Source: Megalonaias nervosa
Taxonomy: Eukaryota; Mollusca; Bivalvia; Unionida; Unionidae
Direction of reading: 5' to 3'
DNA length: 64,000 nucleotides
Assembly (NCBI GenBank): GCA_016617855.1
Contig: JAECUM010016884.1
Coordinates: 1 to 64,000 of the forward strand
Shown here in pieces: positions 44,738 to 56,078 of the stretch. The translations under genes were made by a program, and so were the position numbers. The notes below the pieces were generated by a model that saw nothing but the letters and a program-made list of their open reading frames with translations, made no database searches and was not told the origin of the DNA. The stretch's first letter is position 1. Each line of letters opens with the position of its first letter.

Positions 44738-45175
44738 TATGAAATTCAGTCAGATTTTCTAAATTTGATGGGTAAGTTACCTAACAATATTGTGACTTTG
44801 ATCAGATTTTCTAAATTTGCTGGGTATATTACCCGTCAATATTATGAATTCAGTCAGATTTTCAAAATTTGATGGGTAATATACCCGTCAATATTGCGAA
44901 TTCAGTCAGATTTTCTATTTTTATTAAGAAAATGTATTTTTATTTTTATTCTGATTCAGAAATATTTTTATTATAATAAAATTTTATTTTTTATGAAATT
45001 CAGTCAGATTTTCTGAATTTGATGGGTATATTACCCGTCAATAATACGAATTCAGTCAGATTTTCCAGCGTTAACGGGTAATATACCCGTCAATATTGTG
45101 ACTTTGATCAGATTTTCTAGCGTTGACGGGTATTACACCCATCAAAATCGTTGAATTCAGTCAGATTTTCTAAAA
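44738..45175. repeat. Iteron-like tandem repeats with GGGTAATATACCC palindromes
   Basis: About six units, in two groups of three (44745-44915 and 44995-45175). Each is made of CAGTCAGATTTTC, then a spacer (AAATTTGA or CAGCGTTGA), then a near-palindrome GGGTAATATACCC followed by GTCAATATTG. Flanking 44520-44740 and 44915-44995 are AT-rich runs built of ATTCAGAATATATTTTTA-like words. This is the only such array in the viral block. It lies just upstream of the gene at 45232 and could be a replication origin or transcription-factor array. Confidence 0.7.
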
Positions 45176-45231
45176 TATTTATTTTTATTCAGAAATATTT
45201 ATTAAACAAATAATTTATAATATAAAAAGTA

Positions 45232-45658
45232 ATGAACCACGAAAACATCACATCAGTTATTACTGCTATTAAGCAATTACAACACAGCGATATAAAAATA
45301 TCTGATGAGCTTGATCCTGAAAAAATAATGAGTGATTTTGAATCATTACAATTCAAAAAATCAGAAAATAGGTACACGTTGCCCTCCGATTACAGATTCA
45401 TAAAGTTAATCCAGCAGGCGATGTTACGATCGCTGGATTTCTCGGGCTATCGAAAAGGTTAGGTCAGAATTATCTCACGAATACGAAACGAAAAGAATTG
45501 TACACGCTCGTATAAAACAGCTGAGAGATATCATGTCGATGACGGAAGAGTTACTGGCTAAAGATGAAGACGAGTGTGAAGGTGGCAATAGTGACAACGA
45601 AACTAATAGTGTTGTACCAGAACAATTCATTTCTGATCCTGATAAAATCACGGGGTAA
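45232..45658 (+). pseudogene. Viral protein of unknown function (module E2)
   Basis: ATG at 45232. The first 76 codons are open (MNHENITSVITAIKQLQHSD, DPEKIMSDFESLQF). A frameshift near 45440 moves the reading to another frame (IEKVRSELSHEYE, LRDIMSMTEELLAKDEDECE), which ends at 45658 with an acidic tail. About 140 residues, helical. No family recognised. It is the only plus-strand gene of E2 and follows the iteron array; its 3' end is also present as a scar in E1 (40940-41030). Confidence 0.55.
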
Positions 45659-45740
45659 AAAAAAAATAATTATTTGATATATATATATTTTTTTTTGCTT
45701 CTTGTTTTCCGTAACTAAGATGACGTTGATGACGAAGTCA

Positions 45741-47108
45741 TTAAGATCTTACATACAAGTTTATATTTAACGACTCTGATCTAAGATCGAGCAAAAAGTG
45801 GCCAGACTGGTCAGTAAGTTTAAAATGTATCCGTGATAAGAGTGGATTATGATATTTTAGATAAACAACATCGATTGGTTCTGATACAATCAAATAACCT
45901 GGGGAGACTTGAGGTGTGAATGAATACAGAATTTATCCTTGTTGGGCCTGGTTGGATTTTTCAGCGTCAACTTGATAACTGCCGTCGCTAACATTACATA
46001 CTAGACTGACAGCGATCGTTGATGTGATATTAACGATACCCGGGGATACATGATGACCTTCTTTGTAACGATTATTATTGTATCTGAGAATACTTGCTGG
46101 TGGGGCTAATTTTTCCATGATTCAAGGAGTTTCGGAAAATTTTCCTTGACAATATCAATAACTGATTGTCTCAATTCACCGATTTTATGTCCAGTATATG
46201 TTTCTTCGTAAACTTTCTTAATTACATCTTTCGCATTTTTTGGGTCTTTATGATATTTATACGCATTTTTGACTAAAACATGTTTAATATATTCGAAATC
46301 GAATAATAATGAATTCAGATGCTGAATTGCTTCTATGATATTTTTTTTCACATCGTCGCTGTAATAATATGTCAGATCAACGATTAAATTTTTGAAATTG
46401 GTAAACATCCGGTTAAATTCATCTACTACGATTGGAATCGTAACGGTGATAATTTTCATATCCCATATTACACGTCCATCTACACCTTGCCCATCAGTAA
46501 AACATTTATCAATGACCCACAGATATTGATTATTTTGGTAATCTGGAATTTTGATAAATTTTCGTTCAGTTGTCAGAAATTCATCTCGACGTGGTTCTGG
46601 TGGTCCAACATAATCTGGCGCAACTTCAGACCATCCTAACACAGACCTAATCGAACTTTGATATATGTCAACAGCGTAATCAGGTGATAATATTTCAATG
46701 GCCGAAGACAGCGTTGGCTCATGAACAGTAATAGCAATCTTTGATTCTTTTCCTGTGATAGATTTAATTCTGCGTTGGAAGTCTTCATTGATCTGTTCTA
46801 TTTGATAACTGCCCGTTGGACTACTAACTACTTGCCAATCAGAAGTCCTATTGGGTTTGGGTTTTTTTTGCAAATACTAATGAATTATTCGGTTGCAGTC
46901 CACCGAATGATTTTGATCTAATATTTGGCCAACTATAATAAACTCGTAATTGCCCTAGCGCTATCTCGGAAGCTGAAATTGCGTTCGGAAAATTAATACT
47001 GAATTCAGGATTAGCTGAACTCGCTGATATCGTTGTGGTTCTTAACGGAGCAGTATTAGTGACGATCTGTTGTAATAATTCCTGCGATCGCTGATCGAAC
47101 GTTGTCAT
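45741..47108 (-). pseudogene. Penton-like minor capsid protein (module E2 copy)
   Basis: Frames 47108-46848, 46873-46106 and 46118-45741 follow each other with small overlaps, so only two or three single-base breaks separate them from an open gene. A TAA at about 45934 is a further break. Landmarks match the E1 copy: FDQRSQELLQQIVTNTAP, GSYQIEQINEDFQRRI, VDIYQSSIRSVLGW, SPGIVNITSTIAVSLVC, LTDQSG. The central helical insert (YYSDDVKKNIIEAIQHLNSL) distinguishes the E lineage from module L. Capsid vertex role inferred. Confidence 0.65.
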
Positions 47109-47118
47109 TATTTTACTA

Positions 47119-47585
47119 TTATTGTTTTAAATCCTGTTCAGGAATTTTTTCATCAAATACTTCATTGTAGATCTTTATTATAATACTGAATTCTTCATCG
47201 GATATTATTCCATCATTGAGCGACGAAGAAATCATTAATGATAATTTAGAGTATGCGGTCGTTGCAGTATGTAATTTCATCGTATACTCGTTCAAGTTTT
47301 CATTCGTGCACGTATTTATCTATTTCGCGATAATATTAAATATTCCAGCGATCGTGGTTGACGATGAAGCAATGATTGTTACAACGATCGGGGTCATCAT
47401 CGTCAACATTGATAATACTACGCCGGTTCCAGCAACAATCGCGGAAACCGAATAAACGACGATATCAACGACAACCCACGTCTACGATATTTCTTTATTT
47501 TTGCTGTATAATTATCGATCATAGTTTTTAATTTATTCTGCCATGTTGTTACTTGATCGTATCTGTATCGCTGAACGTCTATCAT
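47119..47585 (-). pseudogene. Membrane protein of unknown function (module E2 copy)
   Basis: Same gene as 42582-43063, between the penton-like and fibre genes. Start MIDVQRYRYDQVTTWQNKL, then a hydrophobic region containing MLTMMTPIVVTIIAS, then NDGIISDEEFSIIIKIYNEV and the end KIPEQDLKQ. It has its own one-base deletion near 47480, different from that in E1, but shares a TAG at 47322-47320. The plus-strand frame 47216-47455 is its shadow. Confidence 0.6.
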
Positions 47586-47602
47586 TATACTTTAGTTCTT
47601 GT

Positions 47603-48590
47603 CTAAGACAACGGAGGTGTTTCAGCTACGAATTCTATGCACCACCAATAAGACGCTGTGGTTAATTTTGTATCAAATGGTTCCAATATAAATTCTTCTT
47701 CGGCATCTTTATTTAATATAATAGATACAGTTCCAGAAAAATTATCGGTTGAATGACGCCATGGAAATGTAGTAAATATCCTGAATTTTTCAGAGCTGAA
47801 CACGGATAGCCTATACACGCCAGTGACCTCGGCGGTATGTTTGATAGTGTTATTTTGCAGTGTCCACGTTGATGACTCTGATGATACTGTGTACACGATA
47901 TTGCTAATTTGTTTGTGTGGAATTTTAATCAGATTGGTTTTTTGAACGATACTAGGAATTCCACTGACAATATCGGTGATTCTCGTATTTATATCTTTGA
48001 GATTTATGTCAACGGTTGGTGGACTTCCAAAAATCTTTAGTGGTTCTGTTTAAGTTTCTGCGAAAATTCAAAAACAGTTGTATGTGATTATAAAATTCAG
48101 TTCTAAGTGCGATCATTCCATCATTGATCGTCGGCAATGAAGTTGTCATATCACCCACATATTTTTTTGTTGCGGCATCTTCATCATCTGCTGGTTCTCT
48201 TAAAGCAACGATTTTATTTCCACTCATGTTAAGTTCACCTGTCATTGTATCACCTGCGGATTTTAAACGATCAGCGACACTTTTTTTAATTTCATCTCTG
48301 ATAGTTGCGATTGATACATTTGAGTCTCTGATTTTACCACCGTCAGTAAATGCTGGAATATTGTCCGTGGTAGCACCAAGAACTCTACGAATTATATCGA
48401 CCCACTTAATATTACTCGTCTTTAAAACACCGAATTTATCCTGAAAAATAACAACTTCATCTCGGTAAACTCCAGATACATTCATAATATCAGCAAGATC
48501 GTCTTTGGTGGCGTATTTTGATAAATCGATATCTTCTTTCTTCTTGCCGGTGAGAGCACTAGTAGAAGATCTTCCATAAATATCAACCAT
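47603..48590 (-). pseudogene. Fibre-like attachment protein with shaft repeat and TNF-like head (module E2)
   Basis: ATG at 48590. The N-terminal part includes KYATKDDLADIMNVSGVYRD and a phage-tail-fibre-type shaft unit: SAGDTMTGELNMSGNKIVAL, then DAATKKYVGD. A break near 48030 shifts the frame; the distal part (47896-47603) holds the head (STWTLQNNTIKHTAEVTGVY, ending in an aromatic strand). The shaft unit has the same GDTMTG core as the module L fibre, but the head is a different fold, so heads were exchanged between lineages. Attachment role inferred. Confidence 0.68.
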
Positions 48591-48597
48591 TATATGA

Positions 48598-49013
48598 TTA
48601 GCGATTATTTAATGTATATTCGTGTACAGCTTTATGAGGTGGTTTCGTTGATCTTGATACAGCATCAAGTACTGCTAGTGCTTCACGGCCACATATCGGC
48701 GGGTCGGTTAATGTTTGTGTTGGTAGCGTTGAATACCAGAGTGGAATACTCTGAAGTGCAGTACTTCGTACTGTATCAACGTACTTTAAAAATTCTTTTG
48801 GTGGCGCCAACCCATACGAATCGAAATAAATAATTTCACGTGGATCAATCGCGTACGCAACCCAGTGAGCGCCACGACCAGAGCTTCTATCGAGATTAAT
48901 AATACCTGTTTCTTTCAGATTTGGATTTTTCGGTAATCGATCACGCATAAAACACCTCTAAAATTCTTTATATTTAGTAGCGCAGCAGCATCGAGTAAAT
49001 CAAAGTTAGACAT
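48598..49013 (-). pseudogene. Adenovirus-type cysteine protease (module E2)
   Basis: The long frame 48948-48598 has the catalytic His in GRGAHWVAYA, the acidic residue in IIYFDSYGLAPP, and the Cys in DPPICGREALAVLD: order and spacing as in adenain-family (C5) maturation proteases of Polintons and adintoviruses. The probable true start is ATG 49013 (MSNFDLLDAAALLNIKNFRG), one base out of frame with the rest because of a deletion near 48950-48955. The enzyme would process capsid precursors. About 138 residues. Confidence 0.82.
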
Positions 49014-49074
49014 CGGGAAAATCAGCGAGTCCCTGGAATTCTTAATCCTTTTCCGTATCGAGTCCCTGGAAGTC

Positions 49075-49476
49075 TCAGACCGTGACCTCATCGTTTCCTT
49101 TTTTTAATCCTTTTCCTGTTGCTTTCTTTAATGTCATTTCAGCAGCTGTCCCAACTGCACCTAACGTAGCAGCTTTTGCAGCAGCTGTAGCGGCTGCGGC
49201 TATTAATGCTGGAATAGCTGCGAGAAGCGGAAATATTCCTCCGGTTTTAATAGTATCCTTGATTGCACCCACCGAAAGATTTAATCGTATTCCTTTATTG
49301 GCGTGTTTAGCTCCGTTGAATCTCTTAAACTGACGTTCGGTCAACGATAATTTATTTGCACCGCTCATTTGTTCTTGTTTTAATGACATTTTTGTTCCAC
49401 ATCGCTTCGCTGATGCTGACTGAGGTCGTTTAATCTGACTAGGAGTCAGACTGACACTAACATGATGATATAACAT
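49075..49476 (-). CDS. Basic virion-like protein with hydrophobic C-terminus (module E2), intact
   Basis: An open frame from ATG 49476, or from ATG 49389 (MSLKQEQMSGANKLSLTERQ). One K/R-rich LTERQFKRFNGAKHANKG block precedes LNLSVGAIKDTIKTGGIFPL, a long Ala-rich hydrophobic stretch, and a basic end. It is the E-lineage counterpart of 36185-36593. It lies between the protease and the major capsid gene. Likely a small structural protein, possibly membrane-active; its function has not been shown in this lineage. Confidence 0.65.
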   Translation of the reverse strand: MLYHHVSVSLTPSQIKRPQSASAKRCGTKMSLKQEQMSGANKLSLTERQFKRFNGAKHANKGIRLNLSVGAIKDTIKTGGIFPLLAAIPALIAAAATAAAKAATLGAVGTAAEMTLKKATGKGLKKGNDEVTV

Positions 49477-49496
49477 TTATGATATATTTCTGACTT

Positions 49497-50937
49497 CTAA
49501 ATCAGCGCTTGCATATTTTCTACTGGAGCATCAACGACTCTAATGCGGCCACCAACACCTTCAAGTAACATTGTTTTATCGCTGAGTATAACGGCGATTG
49601 CTCTATAATTAACACCTCCAGTGTTAACACGAGCTCGAAAATGTATGTCAACGACGGACTGTGTAAACAAATCCAAATGTTCCAGCGAAAAATAATAAAT
49701 CGGGTACAGAGTTTTAAAATCTATCTGTGATATTTGTAAACCAGTACCAATATTTTGAACACGCCCCATAAACGACATCAGACGATGATACGCACGTGCT
49801 ACATGATTTAGTTCAAAATTCAACAAAATATCCTCTGATGGTTCTTGATGTCCGTTTATTCTCAATGAAACTTCGGAAACACCGAGTTTGTCAAATATCA
49901 TAGCGCTACGCGTTTGATCATTTAATCGTGCAGTCTATTGAAATGCAACGAATATATGTCGCGGTGCAAAGATACCTTGTTGTGATGCTATTTGCCACGT
50001 AAATAAACCATTAATTGCACTTTGAACAGCATCTGTGATTGTTGTTAACCATGACAACGTCGACTTGCCGCCGCTGCTCATGAAAGCGAGTAACCGATCT
50101 TTTCACAGATATCGCTGGAGTCATTACTGGCATCCATAATGAAAGTTTTGTTAGATTTACTATACATTGAAGTGCCACAGTTCCAGCTGGATTAGCTCCT
50201 TCAACGTGCCATATTGCATCATCGTCGGTTGCTTTTCGTACAAGTACAACTGTATGTTTGGCTCCGGAAATGACCTTTCGTTCGTGTCTGCAGAATCCAA
50301 AGATATGTGATAGGGGAATCGCGCAAGAAAATCTTCGGCGGCCTCCATCATCCAACATTGCTGGACGTGTTGTATATCCCAAGTTGAAACTTTGATTGAC
50401 ACTTAGCAATATCGAAAATGCAGCGGCGGGTCGGGCTATCATTTCAGCTGGTTGTGGATCAGATGCAGTATCTTGAGGTGTTTGTACCAAATTATATTGT
50501 CTGTGTTCAGGATGATTAGAAGTGTTCTTGGCAAACATCATTGACGGACCAGCTGATCTTGAATAATCGTCGCTATATCTTGCAAGGCCAAGTATCGTCG
50601 TGGCAACATCAACATCTTTTTGAATTGATTCAATATTTCTTCCGTTGATCATGTATGTGGCGCTGTCGAACAATGCCATGATGACATTATTAACAAAACC
50701 AACATTAATATTATCTCCATACGGTGTATTATCCGTTTTTACAAGTTCGCCTTCTACTTCGATAAATGCTTCAGGGGGTAAGAAATATCCACTTGTATCT
50801 TGAACTTGTAATTCAATTCGTCCGCGTTGATTTGGTAATCGTGCGTCGTAAGAATAATATTGATAATCACGTACCGATTCATCTTTGAGAACTGGCCCAT
50901 CCATGTCAAATGCGGGATCAAGTACACGTTTGAACAT
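49497..50937 (-). pseudogene. Major capsid protein, hexon-like (module E2)
   Basis: The N-terminal frame 50937-50011 starts MFKRVLDPAFDMDGPVLKDE and includes RLPNQRGRIELQVQDTSGYF, ARYSDDYSRSAGPSMMF, IPLSHIFGFCRHERKVISGA and LSLWMPVMTPAIS. The C-terminal frame 49901-49497 includes ISQIDFKTLYPIYYFSLE and VGGRIRVVD. All have matches in the module L capsid. Between them a frameshift (about 50080-50095) and an in-frame TAG (about 49936) break the gene. About 480 codons. Neighbours (penton, protease, small virion genes) support the capsid call. Confidence 0.75.
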
Positions 50938-50950
50938 GTTATGTTATTGG

Positions 50951-51404
50951 TCATCGTCTAATACGAAGTCTTCGGGAAGTGAGGCCACTTCCTGCTATCA
51001 GACTTGATGCTATGTTTTTTTCTCGCTCTTTGGCTAACTCTGCTAGTTTTTGATTTGCGGCTTGATTTATTATTTTACTAACACTTGCAGACATCACTTC
51101 AGTGCAGGGTAATTTTACTGGCTGAGGTTTTCGTCGTATCAATCAATCGTGCTAGTCTATCCTTGATTGAAGAGAATGCTTTACCGGCGACGTCACCAGC
51201 AGCACTAATACCTTTTTCACGAATAACGTCAATAGCTTTCATTCCTAATTGCTTTGCGATTGGTATTGCTTTTGGGGCTATCCTCGAAAATAAACCCTGA
51301 ATGACATCACCGAGTCCATCTCCGTAAAATATCTTGTATACAGGTAATCTTGCATTTACCACCCTGACCATAGTTGGTCCACGTTGAGCAACATGTATGA
51401 TCAT
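50951..51404 (-). pseudogene. Small virion-like protein before the capsid gene (module E2)
   Basis: The frame 51404-51099 begins MIIHVAQRGPTMVRVVNARL and contains GDGLGDVIQGLFSRIAPKAI, a Gly-rich then amphipathic helix, followed by a basic helical part. A frameshift near 51110-51140 continues in the frame ending at 50951 with SSLIAGSGLTSRRLRIRR. It sits immediately upstream of the major capsid gene, as does its counterpart 34214-34559 in module L. Confidence 0.58.
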
Positions 51405-51442
51405 CTATTATAATAATTACATCTAACTGTTTAATCAGTGAC

Positions 51443-52056
51443 TTAGTCACTATGATAATCATCGGTAATTTCATTAATGAGGGACCGATACACATTAATA
51501 TCCATGATGCCACCGGTAAATAATCGTTGACAAATTGATGAGATTTCGTTTGTGATTTCTGAAGAATTATTACCAGCTCGTTTCCACCGATTAAAATTTC
51601 TAATCTATCTACGTCGGCAAGGACGTTGTTAGGACAAGTAATAATACCACTTCCCGTTTTTCCTTTACCCAAAGATGAAAGATAACCAAAGAAACCTCGG
51701 GGTGAAGTTTCTTGTGAAGCTGATTCGCCAGGTGAAGTTGGTTCGCTAGGTTTTTTCTCCTTAAGGAATTTTATTCGTTTCATTACATTTTCTTTAAACT
51801 CATCAAAATCACCAAAGTCTTTTACTTCTTCGATATTTCTAGAAACGAGATATATAGCAACAATCCAATCATCAAGTTCAAATTCTTCAACGTACTCAGG
51901 TCTTAAATATTTATCTCGTTCTTCGTAATTTGATGCAATAAGTATTGTCCAGGATGGATTTTGGATAACGTCAATACTCTTGGGTTTAAAATATTCATTT
52001 ACTGATCTTTCTGGTTGTGGTTGTTGTTGTTGTAGTTCCTGAAAAACCAACGTCAT
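51443..52056 (-). pseudogene. Viral protein of unknown function (module E2)
   Basis: The frame 52056-51307 starts MTLVFQELQQQQPQPE and includes WTILIASNYEERDKYLRPEY and the acidic FGDFDEFKENVMKRIKFLKE. Ser/Pro-rich linkers follow, and then FFGYLSSLGKGKTGSGII. After VDRLEILIGG a frameshift (about 51580) takes the reading to NNSSEITNEISSICQRL and a stop at 51443. That end resembles 32937-33401 in module L. No known family. Confidence 0.55.
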
Positions 52057-52063
52057 TTTTTTT

Positions 52064-52654
52064 TATAGCTGTGTCGTAAGCAACATATCTCCTGTCGTTA
52101 GTTCGAGCTTGATCAACATTAAAACGTAAACGAAAAATCCATTTGTACCATTTCTCTCGACCTATAATATCATCAGCATACTCGGGTTTTAGAAACTTTT
52201 TTCGTTCATCATAAGATAAAAAAGCAGTTTCAGCTAATTTATCTATATTAAACTTTGCGATGCTGTCAATGAAAACCTCATTAAATTTTTATCCGATAAT
52301 TAACCCCTTCTTCGGCTTCTGCTTCTTGGTCAGTTTCTTCGGGTGCTAAAAGTTGCTGAGCGGCAGTTATTTCAACGGGAAGTTCTTGTAGAATTTTTTT
52401 GTCTTTTTAGTTCGCTCCGCTATTTTTTCAATTTGTCTCGCTGTTTTTTTTTTTTTTTTTTTTAACACAGGAAGAATACCTTCAGTAATCTTCATGATAG
52501 GTTTAAATAATTGTTCTGCGGATTCTGTAAATTCTTCTTGTGTAAGTTGACGCTCTTGTAATTTTTGCTTAATACTATTATGAAGCGGAAGATATTTCTG
52601 TATCGCTTCTAGTCGCTCTCGAGCTAATCTTGCTGAGTGATCTTCACAGATCAT
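52064..52654 (-). pseudogene. Coiled-coil viral protein (module E2)
   Basis: ATG at 52654 (MICEDHSARLARERLEAIQK). A weaker GTG at 52690 lies at the repeat edge and is rejected. The first part, to about 52470, is helical with LTQEEFTESAEQLFKPIMKI; a poly-T/A tract (52446-52463) and indels near 52290 and 52380 break it. The distal part reads FNEVFIDSIAKFNIDKLAE, YDERKKFLKPEY and WYKWIFRLRFNVDQA on the same strand, ending near 52064. The outermost gene of the module, 36 bp from the terminal repeat. Confidence 0.6.
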
Positions 52655-52690
52655 TATTGATATAATAATAAACAATCTTTTTAAATCCAC

Positions 52691-52937
52691 AGCAGCAGAG
52701 AGGGTGTGCTGACAAAAAAATGAGTGTGAGACGCAAACAAAACACGCCTAAAATTTGAAAAAAATATGTCAACGAACGAGTAACAAAAACGAACTAACCC
52801 CGTCGATTTTTGTTGTTGAAATATGTTCGGTTAGCGGATTCGGTTTAGCGTTATTAACCTTATTTTCGCCCTTTGTAGGAACCTTTATTTTTGCTAACGG
52901 ACCCTCGGAAAAAGTAGGGTTCACCCTCTCTGCTGCT
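52691..52937 (-). repeat. Right terminal inverted repeat of module E2
   Basis: 247 bp from AGCAGCAGAGAGGGTG to CACCCTCTCTGCTGCT, matching 44031-44285 in the same orientation and 36780-37016 inverted. Right of it no viral homology is seen for 2.6 kb, so this is the right limit of the E block. Confidence 0.85.
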
Positions 52938-55564
52938 TCTTGTGTTCAGGTGAATCGAATAGCTGCTTATATAAAAGTAAGACAACATAAACATATCATT
53001 AGGGGTTTCTTAGTCACCTTCCAATTCAGTTTGCATGAATTATAAATATTTCATTTTCAGGGAAGTCGTCCATGTCCCTAATTACCATTATCTGCAATCA
53101 GCTCGAGTTTTTCTGTCCTCGGTATTTATAGTATATCTTATTATGACACCCAAATTAAATTTATTCGGGTTTTACAAAATTTTACATTCATCGTACCGTC
53201 CTTTTGTCCTATTATAGGTTTGTAGGACGACAACCAAAAATACCGCTGGACTCATTACGTATGAGTTTGGTTGCCAGACGCTATTAGTGAGCAAATATGA
53301 TCTGGTTATGTACGTAGAGGGTTTGGTGTAAACAAACTGGTGAATAAATGTATCACGGCATGTCATCTATACAAAATATCATAATTGTTCGATTTATCGA
53401 TATCATAGAAAGGCCTAATATTTCCAGGATTTATTAGACGATTGTTGTAAATTGCTAAAGATAATGAAAGCAGCTTTATAATAACGCTGAAAAATATATT
53501 TTAAAGTATGTAAGAATTTCGTAAAAAAAAAGGATGCTTCAAAGTTTGAAGTGGGATAGTAGTACATCGATGCTTTAAAGCATATTGCCGTATAAATGTA
53601 GCAGTTTTTAACTTTTCAAAGAGTTTTATGGATCCAAACCATTGAATAACTTACACCGTGTGCTTTCTATTGCGACAGACTCATTCACATTAATATCCGA
53701 CAGTAAATGTCTTTGGATACAGCCTCAAAAGTGTATGTACATTTTCTATAAAAATGGTAAAGTAAAAGTTATGGATATTTGAAACTGGCATAAATTGTAC
53801 CGAGCTATTACTGTCTAAGTTGGGGTTCACTAGCCATAAAATTGACTTTGAGCGGAAATAGCATAATGTATGGTATATACACGGATACGGTTAGAGCGCT
53901 TGTACTGAAAACTTGATTCATGCAGAGCAGAAGTAGACTAGGAAGTGCGACATACAGAAAGAGAAAAACATAAACATTGGGGTACTGCCATTTTTGTTAG
54001 TCATGGTTCCGATATCATAACCTTATCAATACCTTAGCGGATGGAACTGATATATTGGTCCTTTGTCATAGCTATATCTATGCATTGCACATCGCCCGAA
54101 AATTGTGGAAGCAATTCACCAAAACGGATGATTTTTAAGTTTAACATCGAAAGTATGTCTACCTTCCAGAGGGAAGTCATTATAGATCTATTTGAGTGAA
54201 AGGTATTTGCGCAAACACTAACCGACAATGGAAAATTGCTTACTTATCAGTCCATTCAAGTTGTTTGCTCCCCGTGTCTCGAACATGTAGGAACAGTATT
54301 CAAATTTGAACATCTCATCGCAAAGTAAAGTGTCGGTCAATAAGTGTTCGCTACCAGGTATATTGCCTCCATTTTAAAGCAAGTTCGGAAAATCTCTATC
54401 AGTATTTAATTTTGTGTTTTGCTGTATAAGTATTGTTCTTGATGCAATAACAGTATATTGATTTAGGTTGTATTTTCCTTTTCCTTAAGTTAGATTTTAT
54501 AATACCCAGTTAATATTTCTCACGTTGTCTGCCACTCCATGTGACCCGATATGCTCTTTGTTTCCGAAAGCAGAAATCACTTGTTTTTAAGTTTATAATC
54601 CTTTTGATCGAGCTGTGAATTTAGTAGATGAGCTTGCTCAGTAACAGACAGAGTTCTGCATCCTCCAGTGAATGCTTGATCTTTGTCGCTTTCATCTTGT
54701 AAAGGCAGCACTCTGTAGTTTTGCATGAGATAATATTTCGATCGAACTGGGTAATAGACATCCGCTCAGTGCCGAGCTATAGATGATAGCTTTTTGAACC
54801 CCTTGTGATCTTATTCATAATCAACACGTATTCAGTTGCAGCCTTTAACACATTTTATAGTCGCATTCTGTCCATTTTCTTATGTTTTGAATATTGCTAC
54901 AAGCCAGGGGTCATTCCTTGACCGAGCGGTGTCAAACCCAGGCGCGATTCCGGCTAGAAGTCATAAGTTTACCCAAAATTTCCAAAGACTTCTATACAAC
55001 TTCAGTTGTAAATTAGAAAGCCCGACGTGTCCATTCTATACATAAATTTTACTCTAGTCAATGTCAAACCACAGATTTCCCAACTTGTCAAATATCTATC
55101 AACCGCACATCTGCATAGTTTCCTTTCATCAACTTTCCGTACCGTCAGCAGTTCACGCCGTAGAAACTCTACAACTATCCCCTAACTCAGGGAACTATTT
55201 TAACTCCGCCACCTTAGGCCAGTCAATCCATGGTTCCAAGACACGTTACACCAATTCAACTACATCATATTTGCCCCCATGGCGACATAAACGGTATCTG
55301 CCGAGTCCCTTCTTGTTTATTCCATTGTGTAATTTACCGGTTTCCTACCGTAAATACTGCAACTGCAATCACACCACCAATGTACACCACTAGATTTTAG
55401 TACGGACTATGCATCTCCAGGGTCACTCATGTGGTTTGGATCTGACTTCGCTACTAACTGACCATGGCATCATGGAAATTCACTAACACTTTCTCTCCGT
55501 GACGTTTGCTCCTAATAATTGGCTAATTATTTCGGGTTAATGAATATTTCCATTGCACCGAATT
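52938..55564. other. 2.6-kb non-viral-looking stretch between E2 and module R
   Basis: Base composition is less A-rich on the coding strand than the viral parts, and frames are short. None of the open frames (up to 110 codons at 55061-55393) resembles a viral or host family I know. It may be host DNA that separated two independent integrations, or a foreign insert. No terminal repeat or tandem structure was seen. Confidence 0.5.
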
Positions 55565-56078
55565 CCACTAAAAATTTATTATAATATCATTAAACCCTAA
55601 TTCTTCAACATAGAACTCAACAAAATTCCTGAAAACATCATCAGAAATATCTTCCTCGCTAAACTCACTACTTTTTCAAACTTTCTTCCCTCAATTATCT
55701 TAGCAAATTCTCCTACACGTTCAGCAGGTATATTAATATCCTTTTGTCTGTCAATATAATCAATTATCTCTTGTATTTTACTTTTTTTCCCACTGTTTTA
55801 GCAACTTTTTTACCTGTTTCCTCCTCCTGTGCTTCCTGCTGTTCATTTAACTGCCCCAAAAAACATTTTCCTTGTATATTTTTAAGCTCGTCTGCAGATA
55901 ATGTTGAAATTTCTGGTTGTTTGCCAATTAACGTTTCAGTAACCGGCCTAAAATAGTTGGCAGTTTCTTCTTCTGCTTGAGCTTGTCCTCGACGTGCTTC
56001 TTCCACACTTTTCTTAAAAGAAGCTCGAGTTGCAACAAATTTCTTTAGTAATTCGTTTCTTTGTTGATGTTTGTCCAT
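55565..56078 (-). pseudogene. Coiled-coil viral protein, 3'-truncated (module R)
   Basis: ATG at 56078 (MDKHQQRNELLKKFVATRAS). It contains FRPVTETLIGKQPEISTLSA, the clear counterpart of KPVTEALLGKQPETKPLSE in module L, and then Gln/Glu/Lys-rich helix. A break near 55770 leads to another frame (IIDYIDRQKDINIPAERVG). Viral similarity fades by about 55565, which I take as the inner limit of module R. Confidence 0.6.

Noticed and set aside
47216..47455. Plus-strand 79-codon membrane-like frame
   Set aside because: It is the shadow of the minus-strand membrane-protein gene at 47119-47585, which is conserved as protein between E1 and E2.
55061..55393. 110-codon plus-strand frame in the spacer
   Set aside because: No recognisable motif, low-complexity composition, no conserved counterpart in the window.
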